Shown here: one piece after another, positions 34,497 to 43,802 of the stretch | Position numbering within the stretch: the stretch's first letter is position 1 | How the letters are laid out: each line of letters opens with the position of its first letter | Assembly (NCBI GenBank): GCA_903839855.1 | Contig: CAIMEB010000023.1 | Coordinates: forward strand, 1 to 43,870 | Direction of reading: 5' to 3' | Source: an uncultured Methylococcaceae bacterium | Lineage (GTDB): Bacteria; Pseudomonadota; Gammaproteobacteria; Methylococcales; Methylomonadaceae | Length of the DNA stretch: 43,870 nucleotides | Notes under the pieces: model-generated | Seen by the model: the letters and a program-made list of their open reading frames with translations, nothing else | Database searches by the model: none | What the model was told of the DNA's origin: nothing | Made by a program: the position numbers and the translations under genes

Positions 34497-35015
34497 TTAT
34501 GCACTCATGTCATTGTGGCTATAGGCTAATTCATCTCGCAATAATAATACAGCGGATCTTAAATATTCTATGATTTCGACAAAATCATTTTCATCATCTT
34601 CGCCTTCGACATTTGTATCAAGTTTGGTAAACTCAGTAATATCTCTTAGAATTTCCAAGGCATCTCTTGAATAGTGTGAGGCGGGCTTTGATCCAAAACC
34701 CAATAAAAAACCTCTACACCAATCTGTTAAAGCTTGAACTTGTAAGCTTAAAGGCATGTCTACTTCGGGTAGAAATAAGTCGAATTCAAATTCTTCACTA
34801 AAGAATAATCGTCGAGTTTCTTCAAACAGCGTTATCAATAACGATTTATTATCATCACTGAGAGATTCATTATTCGCTAGGAGTTCGGTCAACCACGATT
34901 CGTATCCAGTTTGTTCATTGACAGAGAGCATACCTATTGCCATGCCATGTGCTTCAGCGGCAGAAAGATCCGTATCAATGTTTATAATTATTTTGTTACA
35001 TCTGTTATAGGTCAT
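34497..35015 (-). CDS. ygfB: UPF0149 family protein YgfB
   Basis: YecA/YgfB-family protein of 172 residues, all-helical and acidic. Typical pieces are LSAAEAHGMAIGML near the start, LTDWCRGFLLGFG in the middle and IIEYLRSAVLLLRDEL near the end. In Pseudomonas the homologue acts on AmpD-linked gene expression; here the role is unknown. The gene is first of ygfB-pepP-ubiH and is divergent from the zapA block. No good Shine-Dalgarno precedes the chosen ATG. Confidence 0.9.
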   Translation of the reverse strand: MTYNRCNKIIINIDTDLSAAEAHGMAIGMLSVNEQTGYESWLTELLANNESLSDDNKSLLITLFEETRRLFFSEEFEFDLFLPEVDMPLSLQVQALTDWCRGFLLGFGSKPASHYSRDALEILRDITEFTKLDTNVEGEDDENDFVEIIEYLRSAVLLLRDELAYSHNDMSA

Positions 35016-35155
35016 GATAATATCACTATCATTAAAATAAAAAAGTCGCTTATGCTACCATTGATAGGGGATGTGTTTAATATTTGTTCACTTGATTAGA
35101 GTTTATCATTACTCATAAAAAATATCGGATTACTTGTAAAACCTCAGTGGTCACT

Positions 35156-35377
35156 ATGACAGAAATTAATTTACCCATAGAATTAAAATACTTTGAGAAT
35201 AAACTGGATGAGTTGATTAAACAATATCAATATTTGAAAAATGAGAATAGTCATTTAAAGATTAAACTAACCAATTTAACGCAAGAAAAAGTTGAATTAC
35301 TCGAAAAAGCGACTTTAGCTAAGGCTAGAGTGGACACAATGATTACAAAACTAAAAGTGATGGAGCCAGGCTCGTGA
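35156..35377 (+). CDS. Small coiled-coil protein (TIGR02449 / ZapB-like)
   Basis: A 73-residue protein made almost entirely of heptad-like helix (FENKLDELIKQYQYLKNENS, then NLTQEKVELLEKATLAKARV). Such short coiled-coil proteins (TIGR02449) lie directly before zapA in many gammaproteobacteria and are thought to be cell-division partners; I infer that from position. The frame reaches a GTG at 35147, but the ATG at 35156 is the likelier start. Its stop overlaps the zapA start. Confidence 0.82.
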   Translation: MTEINLPIELKYFENKLDELIKQYQYLKNENSHLKIKLTNLTQEKVELLEKATLAKARVDTMITKLKVMEPGS

Positions 35378-35673
35378 ATAAAAAACCGCAACATGTTTCG
35401 CTAATGATTATGGGGAAAGAATATAGAATAGCCTGTGACCTTGAGGATCAAGATGACCTGATTTATTCTGCACAGCAACTTGATTTACAAATGAGAAGAA
35501 TGCGTGACTCAGGCAAGGTCGCAGGGCCTGACAGAGTCGCAGTTATGGCGGCTCTTAACCTGGCACACGAGCTTCAAACAGCAAAAAACGAAAATGCTCG
35601 ACTGAATAAAAAACTCAACGATTGCCTTGATAAATTATCTGAAAGAATAGAAAACGTTTTAGAAAAGAACTAA
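35374..35673 (+). CDS. zapA: Cell division protein ZapA
   Basis: Promotes FtsZ bundling at the division ring. The 99 residues have the ZapA form: N-terminal beta part (KKPQHVSLMIMGKEYRIAC) and a long C-terminal helix (VMAALNLAHELQTAKNENAR). The start is a GTG overlapping the preceding stop as GTGA, with GGAG at good distance. It is followed directly by 6S RNA, as in E. coli. Confidence 0.93.
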   Translation: MNKKPQHVSLMIMGKEYRIACDLEDQDDLIYSAQQLDLQMRRMRDSGKVAGPDRVAVMAALNLAHELQTAKNENARLNKKLNDCLDKLSERIENVLEKN

Positions 35674-35679
35674 ACACGC

Positions 35680-35685
35680 TACAAT
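35680..35685 (+). promoter_or_regulatory. -10 box of 6S RNA
   Basis: TACAAT lies seven to eight bases before the probable 6S RNA start. The -35 region (about 35657-35663) is weak. This would make 6S RNA at least partly independent of zapA transcription, in addition to processing from a zapA read-through transcript. Confidence 0.4.
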
Positions 35686-35692
35686 AAACACC

Positions 35693-35875
35693 TGTATCTC
35701 CTGTAGCGTTCGAGAGTGTGCCGGGTGTTTCCTGAACCTGTATTAACCCCGGGAGCCAACTCCTTTGCTGGTGTGCATGCCCATTTTATATGGGAAGCCT
35801 GACGTAATGGTTAAGTTCCCACTTGAACCTCCGGTTCAAGGACGAAGGCACATAGCGGCGCAGGTGGGAGATACG
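35693..35875 (+). ncRNA. ssrS: 6S RNA
   Basis: Regulator of sigma-70 RNA polymerase that mimics an open promoter. The position right after zapA is the conserved one. The closing stem is GTATCTCC (35694-35701) with GGAGATAC (35867-35874). Conserved wording is visible: GGTGTGCATGCCC in the middle, and the hairpin CTTGAACC-TCC-GGTTCAAGG before the 3' part, then CGGCGCAGG. The length of about 183 bases agrees with E. coli. Ends are approximate. The OprB-like gene converges on it, with its stop ten bases away; the ygfA gene that normally follows is absent. Confidence 0.9.
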
Positions 35876-35884
35876 CTTTATTTT

Positions 35885-37342
35885 TTACAGTTCAAAATGC
35901 ACTCTGGCATTATAAATATTAACTGGCCCACGATCCGCATTAAAAGCAGGATTGGCTAGATACTGATAATCAAACGTTAGCCAGGTCGATTTGATAGCAT
36001 GCCATTGATAGTAAATGTCAACGACTTGTTCGGGTTTGTAATTAATTTTTCCATCACCGATGAAGCCATCAATCCCCCCCATATTTAGATAATTGACGTG
36101 ATCTTTTGAAAGCCAGCTTTGTGCATAACCAAGTCCTATGGTGTCTTTTTCCCTTCCCCAGCGCAATCCCTTGATGGCAGTACCAAAAGAGAGTGATCGA
36201 TCGGCTGGTACATAAGAATAAACTTCAGTTCTGCCATCTGAATACATACCTCTAAAAAAGACACCGATATCTTGAGTGATGCTCTGTTCCATATTGATAC
36301 CGATACCCATTTTTATATTTGATTTTCTGGCCCAGCAAAGATCCGGTGCGTTGGCATTACTAGAGTCATAATTATATCCGGTACAGGTTGTTGCATTCTT
36401 TGACGGATCAGCTTTAAATGCCGCAATGGCATCCGTATAACTCGCTGAGTTTTCCTGATTTCTATACCCCAGGATTTTTATTGCTCCCGGTTGATCGTGG
36501 ATCACATGTTTATGTTCCAGTTCTATTTGATCGCCATAGTGACTTAACATCTGAAAATTCAAGAATAAGTCGTTAGGATTTTTAGGGCCGGCTAGCCGAG
36601 CAAATCTAAAAGCCCAGTCATCATAATAAAACTCACCTACCAGGCCGGTCGTGTAGCCCCGTGCGTCGGCTGCAAAGTCGTAGGCAGCATTGGTTAAAAA
36701 AGCCATATTGACAAATTGACGACGAAGATCGCCCGCATAAGTGTTTTTATCAAACATATCGAGAATACTAAAAGTACCGGCAGTAAAAACAAAGCGATGA
36801 CTATCAACAGTCCCGGCTAACTGCATAGGGCCAGAGTTAACACTACTCTGTTTGCCACCAAATGAGAGGGTTTGTCTGTAGATGGCTCTTGATGGATACC
36901 AAGTAGAATGTTCCGTACCATTTTTTTGTAGTTCAAAATTTTGAATACTTCCGCCAATACCTTTTAGTCCCGAAAGAGGTCGCTCAGAAATCATTTCTGG
37001 CGCTACATAGAGTTCTGCACCTGTCCAGGCTTTAACGCCAACGTAGAAGGTCGTTGTTCCAGTAAAACCACGCTCTGCTCCGGGTAGTAACGAATTAGGA
37101 GAACCGTTTAAATTAGTATAGGCCGCTGGGAATGCCTGTTTCCAACTGGAAATATAAGTTGCTTGCGTATAGAAGTTCCAGCGTTCATCCTTAATATTGT
37201 GTAAGCCATGATCAGATAAGGCGCCCATGAGTGAAAACTCGCCATCATCATTTAAATCTGGGTAGTTTTCTGCTTGTGCTGACGTTGTCAAAAATACAGT
37301 GCAAAAGAGTAATTTTCTTAAAGATGTTATTAAGTTAAACAT
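35885..37342 (-). CDS. OprB-like carbohydrate-selective porin
   Basis: Outer-membrane beta-barrel protein of 485 residues with a signal peptide cleaved after SAQA (residue 24). The sequence alternates hydrophobic and polar residues as in barrel strands, with many aromatic girdle residues, and ends in an aromatic/hydrophobic strand (ARVHFEL). Features of OprB porins (PF04966) are WNFYTQATYISSWKQAFPA near the start, FFRGMYSDGRTEVYSY and KDTIGLGYAQSW. It lies 152 bases after the PII gene, in the same direction as the metal efflux genes, so it might share regulation with them, but it may equally be separate. The substrate is unknown. Confidence 0.82.
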   Translation of the reverse strand: MFNLITSLRKLLFCTVFLTTSAQAENYPDLNDDGEFSLMGALSDHGLHNIKDERWNFYTQATYISSWKQAFPAAYTNLNGSPNSLLPGAERGFTGTTTFYVGVKAWTGAELYVAPEMISERPLSGLKGIGGSIQNFELQKNGTEHSTWYPSRAIYRQTLSFGGKQSSVNSGPMQLAGTVDSHRFVFTAGTFSILDMFDKNTYAGDLRRQFVNMAFLTNAAYDFAADARGYTTGLVGEFYYDDWAFRFARLAGPKNPNDLFLNFQMLSHYGDQIELEHKHVIHDQPGAIKILGYRNQENSASYTDAIAAFKADPSKNATTCTGYNYDSSNANAPDLCWARKSNIKMGIGINMEQSITQDIGVFFRGMYSDGRTEVYSYVPADRSLSFGTAIKGLRWGREKDTIGLGYAQSWLSKDHVNYLNMGGIDGFIGDGKINYKPEQVVDIYYQWHAIKSTWLTFDYQYLANPAFNADRGPVNIYNARVHFEL

Positions 37343-37494
37343 TTTTTAGAGCTATCGCACCAGATTTGTTGATGTAGAGAATAAGCATGATTGCTTTAGG
37401 AATTATCCGATAATAAATGAATAATACATAGCTGATGATCCATTTTTACCCTAGTAAATCCTACCAAACTTTAATGACAGCATTATTAATAATT

Positions 37495-37821
37495 TTATCC
37501 CAAGTCAGGATTTCTTTCATGAGTACTCACCCGGCCACCTTCTAATACATCAATAATATAGACTTTACCGTCACCATGCTGCCCACTAAAGGCAGACAGC
37601 ATAATGGTTTCAAAAATAATGTCGACCAAGTTATCGGGTGCAAAGATCTCAATGCGTTTTTTGGGCAGGAATGGCTTGTAATCTTGAATATGTTGAGTTC
37701 TTTCGCGCCCGAAACCACCACAATCAATGACTGTCATACCTGGAAATCCATTAATTTCTAATAGTGCCATGGTAACACGCCCCAGTTTATGAGGCTGAAT
37801 AAAGGCGCGTATTTCTTTCAT
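37495..37821 (-). CDS. PII-like signalling protein linked to heavy-metal efflux (PII-NG type)
   Basis: A 108-residue protein with the GlnB/PII ferredoxin-like fold: KEIRAFIQPHKLGRVTMAL, KKRIEIFAPDNLVDIIFETI and SGQHGDGKVYIIDVLEGGRV. The T-loop differs from GlnB: the stretch GRERTQHIQDYKPFLP has no Tyr at the uridylylation position, so nitrogen control by GlnD is unlikely. A separate PII group (PII-NG) is known to be encoded beside CusABC/CzcCBA-type pumps, which fits. A strong AAAGGAG precedes the start, and the gene follows czcA by nine bases. It could sense nucleotides or metal and tune the pump. Confidence 0.88.
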   Translation of the reverse strand: MKEIRAFIQPHKLGRVTMALLEINGFPGMTVIDCGGFGRERTQHIQDYKPFLPKKRIEIFAPDNLVDIIFETIMLSAFSGQHGDGKVYIIDVLEGGRVSTHERNPDLG

Positions 37822-37830
37822 AAATCTCCT

Positions 37831-40800
37831 TTAAAGTTCATCGGGTTCTGCAAAATATCGATACAGCGCTGGTAATAACGTAAGCGTCAGTAGCGTTGCT
37901 GTCAGTAGTCCACCAATAATAACAACAGCAAAAGGTTTTGCTGTTTCTGAACCCACACTGGTTGAGAGTGCAGCCGGGAAAAGCCCCAACATTGCCATCA
38001 TAGCGGTCATCACAACAGGTCTCAAACGGCTAACTGAACCGTTTACAATCGCATCATGAAGTGATTGGCCTTCTCTACGTAGTTTATTGAGTTGAGAAAC
38101 CAGAATAACGCCATTTTGAACCGCGATACCAAAGAGTGCAATAAACCCGACTGCAGCCGAAACGCTTAAATTAATGCCTGTTGCTAATAGGATAAGAATA
38201 CCACCGATCATTGCGAAAGGCACGTTCATAAGAATCAATAGAGCATTCTTAATTGACATAAAAGCCCAGAATAATAAAACAAAAATAAGTCCTAAGCTAA
38301 TGGGTACGATAATAGCTAATCGCTTCATGGCGCGTTGTTGATTCTCGAACTGACCACTCCAGACTATATGATATCCAGTGGGTAAATCAACCTGAGCAGC
38401 AACTTTCTTCTGGGCTTCTGCTACAAAACTACCCTGATCCCGGTCAATCAAATTACACTTAATCGCAATTCTGCGCATATTGTCTTCACGACTGATTCTC
38501 GATGCTCCCTGATTAATTTTAATCGTGGCAAGTTCTGACAATGGAATACTTACTCTGTCAGGTGTTTGTACCATTAAGTTTTCTAAACTAGCCACTGAAT
38601 TGCGAGCGTTTTCTTCGTAACGTAGCGTAATATCAAAACGCCGCTCACCTTCAAGAAATTGCGATGCCGCCTTACCACCCATACCAATTTCCATAACACG
38701 TTGGACATCAGAGATATTGATACCATAACGGGATACTTTGGCTCTATCAATTTCTACCATTACTTGGGCTAATCCTGCCTGCTGTTCGGCAGCGACATCC
38801 GTAGCGCCCTGAATAGAGGCCAAAATATGGGTGACCTGATCAGCGCGGTCTTGTAGGATTTTTAAGTCACTACCAAATATTTTGATAGCGATTTCACCTT
38901 TAACACCAGAAATAGCTTCCTCGACGTTATCCTGAATAACTTGCGAAAAATTAGTCAGTATCCCAGGAAAAATAGCAAGCTCTTTATCCATTGCCTGAAC
39001 TAATTGATCTTTTTTCTTATAACGCCAGGTATCTTTGGGATTGAGATCAATCAGTACTTCAAGATTATTGAAGCCTTTTGGGTCAGTACCATCCTCTGGA
39101 CGACCTAACTGAGTCAAAACCATCTTGGCTTCGGAAAATGCTTCCAGTTTATTTCGAACCTTTTGTTCAACTTCTTTTGCCGTCGTTAGTGAAACTGGGG
39201 TAGGTAAGGTTATAGTAAGCCAGATATTACCTTCATCCAGCTTAGGCATGAATTCAGTGCCAATTAACTTTACCGACATAAAACTTAGAACTAATGCAGC
39301 GATCGCTGAAATAAAGACAGTTCTAGCGTGTCTAAGCACCCATTCAAGCATGCTACGATAATGTTTTTCCATTGCTGCAACCAACGGATTATGGCTTTCA
39401 GCCATTTTCGGACCTAATAGATAAGTCAGCATGGCAGGTACAAACGTCAGACTGAAGAGCATGGAAGCTATTAGCGCAAAACTGAGCGTGTAAGCCATGG
39501 GAGAAAAAATTTTGGCTTCTACCCGTTGGAAAGTAAAAATGGGTAAAAAAGCAATAATAATAATGGCTTTTGAGAATAGAATAGGTCTGCCCATTTCAGT
39601 GGCTGTAATAACCAGTGTTTGTCGCAAATGACGCATATCCGCATTTCGGTGTAAGTCTAAAGTGACTTGCACCATGACAGCCTCAACTAAAACTACAGCA
39701 CTGTCGACAATGATACCAAAGTCAATAGCGCCTAGTGAGATAAGGTTTGCTGAGACCCCGCCCAAATCCACTAGAATAAAGGCAAATAATAAAGATAAAG
39801 GAATGATAAGAGTGACTAAAAATGCTGCCATAAAACGTCTTAAAAAGACCAATAGGATAATCATAATGAGCGTAGCACCTTCGAGCATATTGTGTTCGAC
39901 GGTATGCACTGTATGATCCACCAGTTCAGTACGGTCATAAATGGGTACAATTTTGACGCCGGGTGGTAAACCAAATTCATTCAGTTCTTTGATTTTTGCT
40001 TTTACGCCCTCAAGTACCTTGACAGCATCACTCCCTTTAATAAGTAATACAATACCTTCAACAATATCATCGCGTTGATTCATTCCCACAATACCGGTAC
40101 GAGGCTGTGGGCCAACACTAATATCAGCGACATCTTTAATACGAACAGGTACACCATCATTGCTATCGACTACAATCTCACCGATTTCCTCAGCGGATTT
40201 TAATAAACCTACACCTCTTACAACCAGCGCTTCATCACCGTATTCAATATAGCCACCTCCTGTATTATTATTGTTATTGGAGATGTCATCAAATATTTGT
40301 TTTAGATCGACGTGGTAATTTTTAAGGCGATCTGCTTTAGCTGAAACTTTGTACTCTTTAACACCACCGCCGTAGGAAACAACATCTGCAACACCTTGTA
40401 CATATCGAATTTTAGGTTCAATAACCCAATCCTGTAGAGCTCGCTGTTCGATTAAAGAGAGATTTTTGGCCTCAATGACATAACGTAATATCTCACCAAC
40501 ACCCGTCGATAATGGGCCAAGCTGTGTATCGCTTTCACTCGGAAGGTAGGCACGCCGAAGTCGTTCCAATACTTGTTGACGGGAAAAATAATCCTCAGCA
40601 TTGTCATCGAAAGTTAAGGTAACGACCGATAAACCGAAAATAGACACTGAACGCATATTCATTAGATGCGGTAAGCCATTCATTACTCGTTCAATGGGTA
40701 ATGAGACAAACTTTTCAACTTCTTCAGGTGCTTGGCCAGGATATTGAGTGACCACTTGTACAAACACGTTTTGTACATCGGGAAAAGCTTGTACCGGTAA

Positions 40801-40899
40801 ATTTTCAAAGGCTATGATGCCTGAAATGGCAATAGCCATAGTCGCACCAATAACCATCAGCCGCTGCTGGAGACAAAAGGCAATAAGACGTTCAATCAT
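37831..40899 (-). CDS. czcA: Heavy-metal efflux RND pump, CzcA family
   Basis: Inner-membrane proton-driven RND transporter of 1022 residues with the expected twelve membrane helices and two large periplasmic loops. The proton-relay helix TM4 reads AIDFGIIVDSAVVLVEA, with Asp393, Asp399 and Glu406 at the spacing of CzcA (Asp-x5-Asp-x6-Glu), unlike the CusA form with one Asp. This points to Zn/Co/Cd/Ni-type rather than Cu/Ag, though the residue after the Glu is Ala where CzcA has Asn. It lies between the adaptor czcB and the PII gene. Confidence 0.93.
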   Translation of the reverse strand: MIERLIAFCLQQRLMVIGATMAIAISGIIAFENLPVQAFPDVQNVFVQVVTQYPGQAPEEVEKFVSLPIERVMNGLPHLMNMRSVSIFGLSVVTLTFDDNAEDYFSRQQVLERLRRAYLPSESDTQLGPLSTGVGEILRYVIEAKNLSLIEQRALQDWVIEPKIRYVQGVADVVSYGGGVKEYKVSAKADRLKNYHVDLKQIFDDISNNNNNTGGGYIEYGDEALVVRGVGLLKSAEEIGEIVVDSNDGVPVRIKDVADISVGPQPRTGIVGMNQRDDIVEGIVLLIKGSDAVKVLEGVKAKIKELNEFGLPPGVKIVPIYDRTELVDHTVHTVEHNMLEGATLIMIILLVFLRRFMAAFLVTLIIPLSLLFAFILVDLGGVSANLISLGAIDFGIIVDSAVVLVEAVMVQVTLDLHRNADMRHLRQTLVITATEMGRPILFSKAIIIIAFLPIFTFQRVEAKIFSPMAYTLSFALIASMLFSLTFVPAMLTYLLGPKMAESHNPLVAAMEKHYRSMLEWVLRHARTVFISAIAALVLSFMSVKLIGTEFMPKLDEGNIWLTITLPTPVSLTTAKEVEQKVRNKLEAFSEAKMVLTQLGRPEDGTDPKGFNNLEVLIDLNPKDTWRYKKKDQLVQAMDKELAIFPGILTNFSQVIQDNVEEAISGVKGEIAIKIFGSDLKILQDRADQVTHILASIQGATDVAAEQQAGLAQVMVEIDRAKVSRYGINISDVQRVMEIGMGGKAASQFLEGERRFDITLRYEENARNSVASLENLMVQTPDRVSIPLSELATIKINQGASRISREDNMRRIAIKCNLIDRDQGSFVAEAQKKVAAQVDLPTGYHIVWSGQFENQQRAMKRLAIIVPISLGLIFVLLFWAFMSIKNALLILMNVPFAMIGGILILLATGINLSVSAAVGFIALFGIAVQNGVILVSQLNKLRREGQSLHDAIVNGSVSRLRPVVMTAMMAMLGLFPAALSTSVGSETAKPFAVVIIGGLLTATLLTLTLLPALYRYFAEPDEL

Positions 40900-40921
40900 G
40901 TTTCTATGTTTCTAGTTAGGG

Positions 40922-42073
40922 TTATTTTTTATCGCTATCGGTTTCGATTTGTTCTTCCGAACGAAGTGTTAGCGCCCCTTCACTGACTAATTTCTCATTG
41001 GCATTTAACCCTTTCATGATTACCGCTTTGTCTTTTAGTCGTAGGCTAATTTCTACAGGACGTTGCTGATAGTTATTTTCGTCAATGGCAATGAATACAA
41101 AATCGGTATCACCCTCTGTAAATACGGCGGTTAGAGGAATAACAATAGCCAGGTCGTTAGGGTCACTTTCTACGTTAATGGTGGCGTACATGCCGGGCAG
41201 TAATAGGCCATCATTATTGGGTAAATCGCATCTAACCTGAATAGAGCGCGTTTTCTCGTCTAAAACCTGACCGATATATTGCACTGTCGCAGGAAAAGTT
41301 TTGTCAGGATACGCCGGTACTGAAATAGACAATTTCTGTCCTAATCTTATTTTACTTAGATTGACTTCAAAAATAGCCATGATTAACGTTAGCTTTTTGG
41401 TATCTGAAATGACGTAAAGTGGTACATCTCGATCGGGACGTACCTCAATGCCTGGGTTAACATTGCGCTCAACGACAGCTCCAGTAATTGGAGATTTTAA
41501 AGAAAATCGACCATCGTGCTGTTGTGCGCTTATATGTAAGTTTTTTAAGCGATCTTGCGCTCGCTGTACTTCGCTAAGAGCCGCATTAAAGTCATCTTGT
41601 GATCTTTCCAGTTCTTTCTGAGAAACTGCTTTCCCTTCATAGAGTTCTTTTTGGCGAATAAAGTCTTTTTTAGCTAATATTAAATCTGCTTGAGCTTTTG
41701 CATAATCTGCTTCGGCTGCTGCGGCATCTGGGCTGTCTAATTCTAACAAAGTTGTTCCGGTTTGAACTTGCGCTCCCAGAGCAATCGGATTAGCAATAAC
41801 GCGCCCAGAGACGGGCGAACTAATACGTGATGTTACACTTTCGTCATAAGTAATTTTTCCAGTTAAGGGTTCTAATAATGGATGTTGGGTTAAGCTTAAG
41901 ATGGTCGTTTTTATGTAAGCTTTTTTGGGTGAGTCAAACGCTAGACGAACCTCACCACGGACTGTGGGAAAAGATATTTTGGGTTCTTTTTTATCTTGCG
42001 AGTCTGAACAGGCTGTTAGTATTACCGCCATGAGTAGACTATAAAAAAGCTTTTTTCTTTGAGAAAACATCAT
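40922..42073 (-). CDS. czcB: Membrane fusion protein of the RND pump (CzcB family)
   Basis: Periplasmic adaptor linking the pump to the outer-membrane channel, 383 residues. The N-terminus has a lipoprotein signal with Cys22 (LTAC). Then come the two halves of a biotinyl-like domain (SSPVSGRVIANPIALGAQV and LKSPITGAVVERNVNPGIEV), a long helical hairpin between them (about 120-185) and a beta-barrel part (IVIPLTAVFTEG). No His-rich metal-binding tail of the Ralstonia type is seen. AGGG lies before the first ATG. Confidence 0.92.
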   Translation of the reverse strand: MMFSQRKKLFYSLLMAVILTACSDSQDKKEPKISFPTVRGEVRLAFDSPKKAYIKTTILSLTQHPLLEPLTGKITYDESVTSRISSPVSGRVIANPIALGAQVQTGTTLLELDSPDAAAAEADYAKAQADLILAKKDFIRQKELYEGKAVSQKELERSQDDFNAALSEVQRAQDRLKNLHISAQQHDGRFSLKSPITGAVVERNVNPGIEVRPDRDVPLYVISDTKKLTLIMAIFEVNLSKIRLGQKLSISVPAYPDKTFPATVQYIGQVLDEKTRSIQVRCDLPNNDGLLLPGMYATINVESDPNDLAIVIPLTAVFTEGDTDFVFIAIDENNYQQRPVEISLRLKDKAVIMKGLNANEKLVSEGALTLRSEEQIETDSDKK

Positions 42074-42156
42074 TTTATCCCTTTTCGTTTTTTACACGCA
42101 CAATATTAAGTTTAAGCGTTTGGCAGTCCAAACCATAGTGCCTACATTGATTGATG

Positions 42157-43485
42157 TTACCTAGTTTTGGAGCTAAGAGTCTTGACTGAATTCAATTCAA
42201 CGCCTAAAGACTTTTCTAAATCATAATAAGCATTGGCTCGGTTAATTTCTGCAGCGTAATAATCATGCATCACATTTTTGTAACTTCGCTCGGCATCTAT
42301 AAGATCCAACACACTGGTAGCCCCTTTGTTATAGGCAAGTTCTGAACTGTTTCTGACAGCTAAGGCATCATCGAGTAAGCCTTCTTTAAAGCGGCTTACA
42401 ATTTTATCGGCACTTTTCCAGGTAGCCAGTGCGCTAACGACATCATTTCGGATACCTAATTCAGTTTGTTGCGCAGTGAGTCGGCTTTGGCTGAGATTAA
42501 CATTTGCTTTGTCGGTCTCACCCTGGTATTGATAAAACAATGGTAAGGGTACACTAAAGCCCACAAAGCCAGAGTTAAGCGCATTATTACTGGGATCTCT
42601 TGCATATCCAGCGGAAACTGTCACATCAGGATACTTGAGTCGTTTAGCGAGTTCTAGCGCTTTATCAGCTTGTTCAGCACGTAATTTGTCTGCTTGTAAA
42701 TCGGGTCGTTGTTGCAGGGCTTTGTTGATTAACTCATCCTGTGAAAGTTGTTGGCCAATGTCTTTAACGACAGGCCATTCCTCTTTTGCCTCAAATTGTA
42801 GGCTTTGTTCTGGCCAGCGCAAAATGACGGCTAAATCTGCCTGAGCCATGGTAACCGCTGTTTGCGCATTATCAAGGTCAGATTCAGCGCGAAGCGCTTC
42901 CATTTTAACTCTTAAAAAGTCAGACTCTGCAATATCACCGCTTTTCATGCGTAGGTCATTGGCTTTGGTCACTGTTTGGTAGTGATCGACAATTTCTTGA
43001 GCTAACCATCGGTTTTTTTGTGTCTGCAACAATTGATAATAGCCATCTCTAACCATGTTGGAGAAAATTCGTATCGCATCACGAAAATCACTTTCAGCGG
43101 CCTGTATTGCAAAGCCGCTACTTTGTATGCGTAATCCTCGCTTGCCAGCAACCTCAATTAATTGGCTAAATGAATAATATTGCGCAGGTCCGCATGAGGT
43201 GTTTTGTGTACAACCGCCGGTAGCTACAGAGTTGTTGTTGAGATTGCGACTAAGTTCAAGCATTTGAAAGCCGAACGTTGGGTTAGGGATTGCTGAAGCA
43301 ATAATGGCATCGGCAACAGACTGATCAATGTTATATTGAGCCGCAATCAGGTCAAGGTTACGCTGATAAAATAGAGTAAGCACTTCGTCAACAGAGAGCG
43401 CCTGATCTTGTGCTTGAGCATTAAAAGTAATGAGAAAACTAACCAGCAATATAGAGGCTGTTGACCAGATTGATTTTTTTGTCAT
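42157..43485 (-). CDS. czcC: Outer-membrane factor of the RND pump (CzcC/TolC family)
   Basis: TolC-type channel protein, 442 residues from the chosen start. Signal peptide 1-25 ending FNAQA. The two OEP repeats are visible: ALSVDEVLTLFYQRNLDLIA at the N-terminus, and LSQDELINKALQQRPDLQAD in the middle with coiled-coil helices around. The frame extends to an ATG at 43566, but that adds 27 residues before the signal peptide; GGAC lies before the ATG ending at 43485. It is the first gene of czcC-czcB-czcA-PII. An 83-base gap separates it from czcB. Confidence 0.92.
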   Translation of the reverse strand: MTKKSIWSTASILLVSFLITFNAQAQDQALSVDEVLTLFYQRNLDLIAAQYNIDQSVADAIIASAIPNPTFGFQMLELSRNLNNNSVATGGCTQNTSCGPAQYYSFSQLIEVAGKRGLRIQSSGFAIQAAESDFRDAIRIFSNMVRDGYYQLLQTQKNRWLAQEIVDHYQTVTKANDLRMKSGDIAESDFLRVKMEALRAESDLDNAQTAVTMAQADLAVILRWPEQSLQFEAKEEWPVVKDIGQQLSQDELINKALQQRPDLQADKLRAEQADKALELAKRLKYPDVTVSAGYARDPSNNALNSGFVGFSVPLPLFYQYQGETDKANVNLSQSRLTAQQTELGIRNDVVSALATWKSADKIVSRFKEGLLDDALAVRNSSELAYNKGATSVLDLIDAERSYKNVMHDYYAAEINRANAYYDLEKSLGVELNSVKTLSSKTR

Positions 43486-43802
43486 AAAGTCCAAGCGATA
43501 ACTAAAGTAAAATGTGTTGCTTTGATAAAGCTTTTTGTTATGGTAGTGCTCGGTATGTGAGCACATTATGAATGATTGGTTCCCTAATCGTTAGATAAAG
43601 ATAAAATAAAAGTTGCCTCAAACACTTTTGTTATCCTGGTTTATTATAAAGCGGTTATAACTATTTATATTATCGAGATGAACACAATTGTATCAGCTAA
43701 TTCTTAACTCAGAATTATAGACTTAGGATTGTTATACTCGGCGCGGTCACAGATGCGGAAAATGAAAGAGGTATAATGCTCCAATTTACCTAAAAATATG
43801 AC
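43486..43802. other. Divergent intergenic region at the right end
   Basis: About 320 bases between czcC (leftward) and a gene starting at 43803 (rightward). AT-rich. TATAAT at 43772-43777 is a good -10 box for the rightward gene, without a clear -35. An imperfect inverted repeat GATTGG/CTAATC (43573-43588) near the czcC side might be part of its promoter. No metal-regulator site could be recognised and no regulator gene is adjacent in the window. Confidence 0.45.

Noticed and set aside
35765-35959. Plus-strand frame of 64 codons
   Set aside because: It runs through 6S RNA and into the antisense of the porin gene; the RNA explains the sequence conservation.
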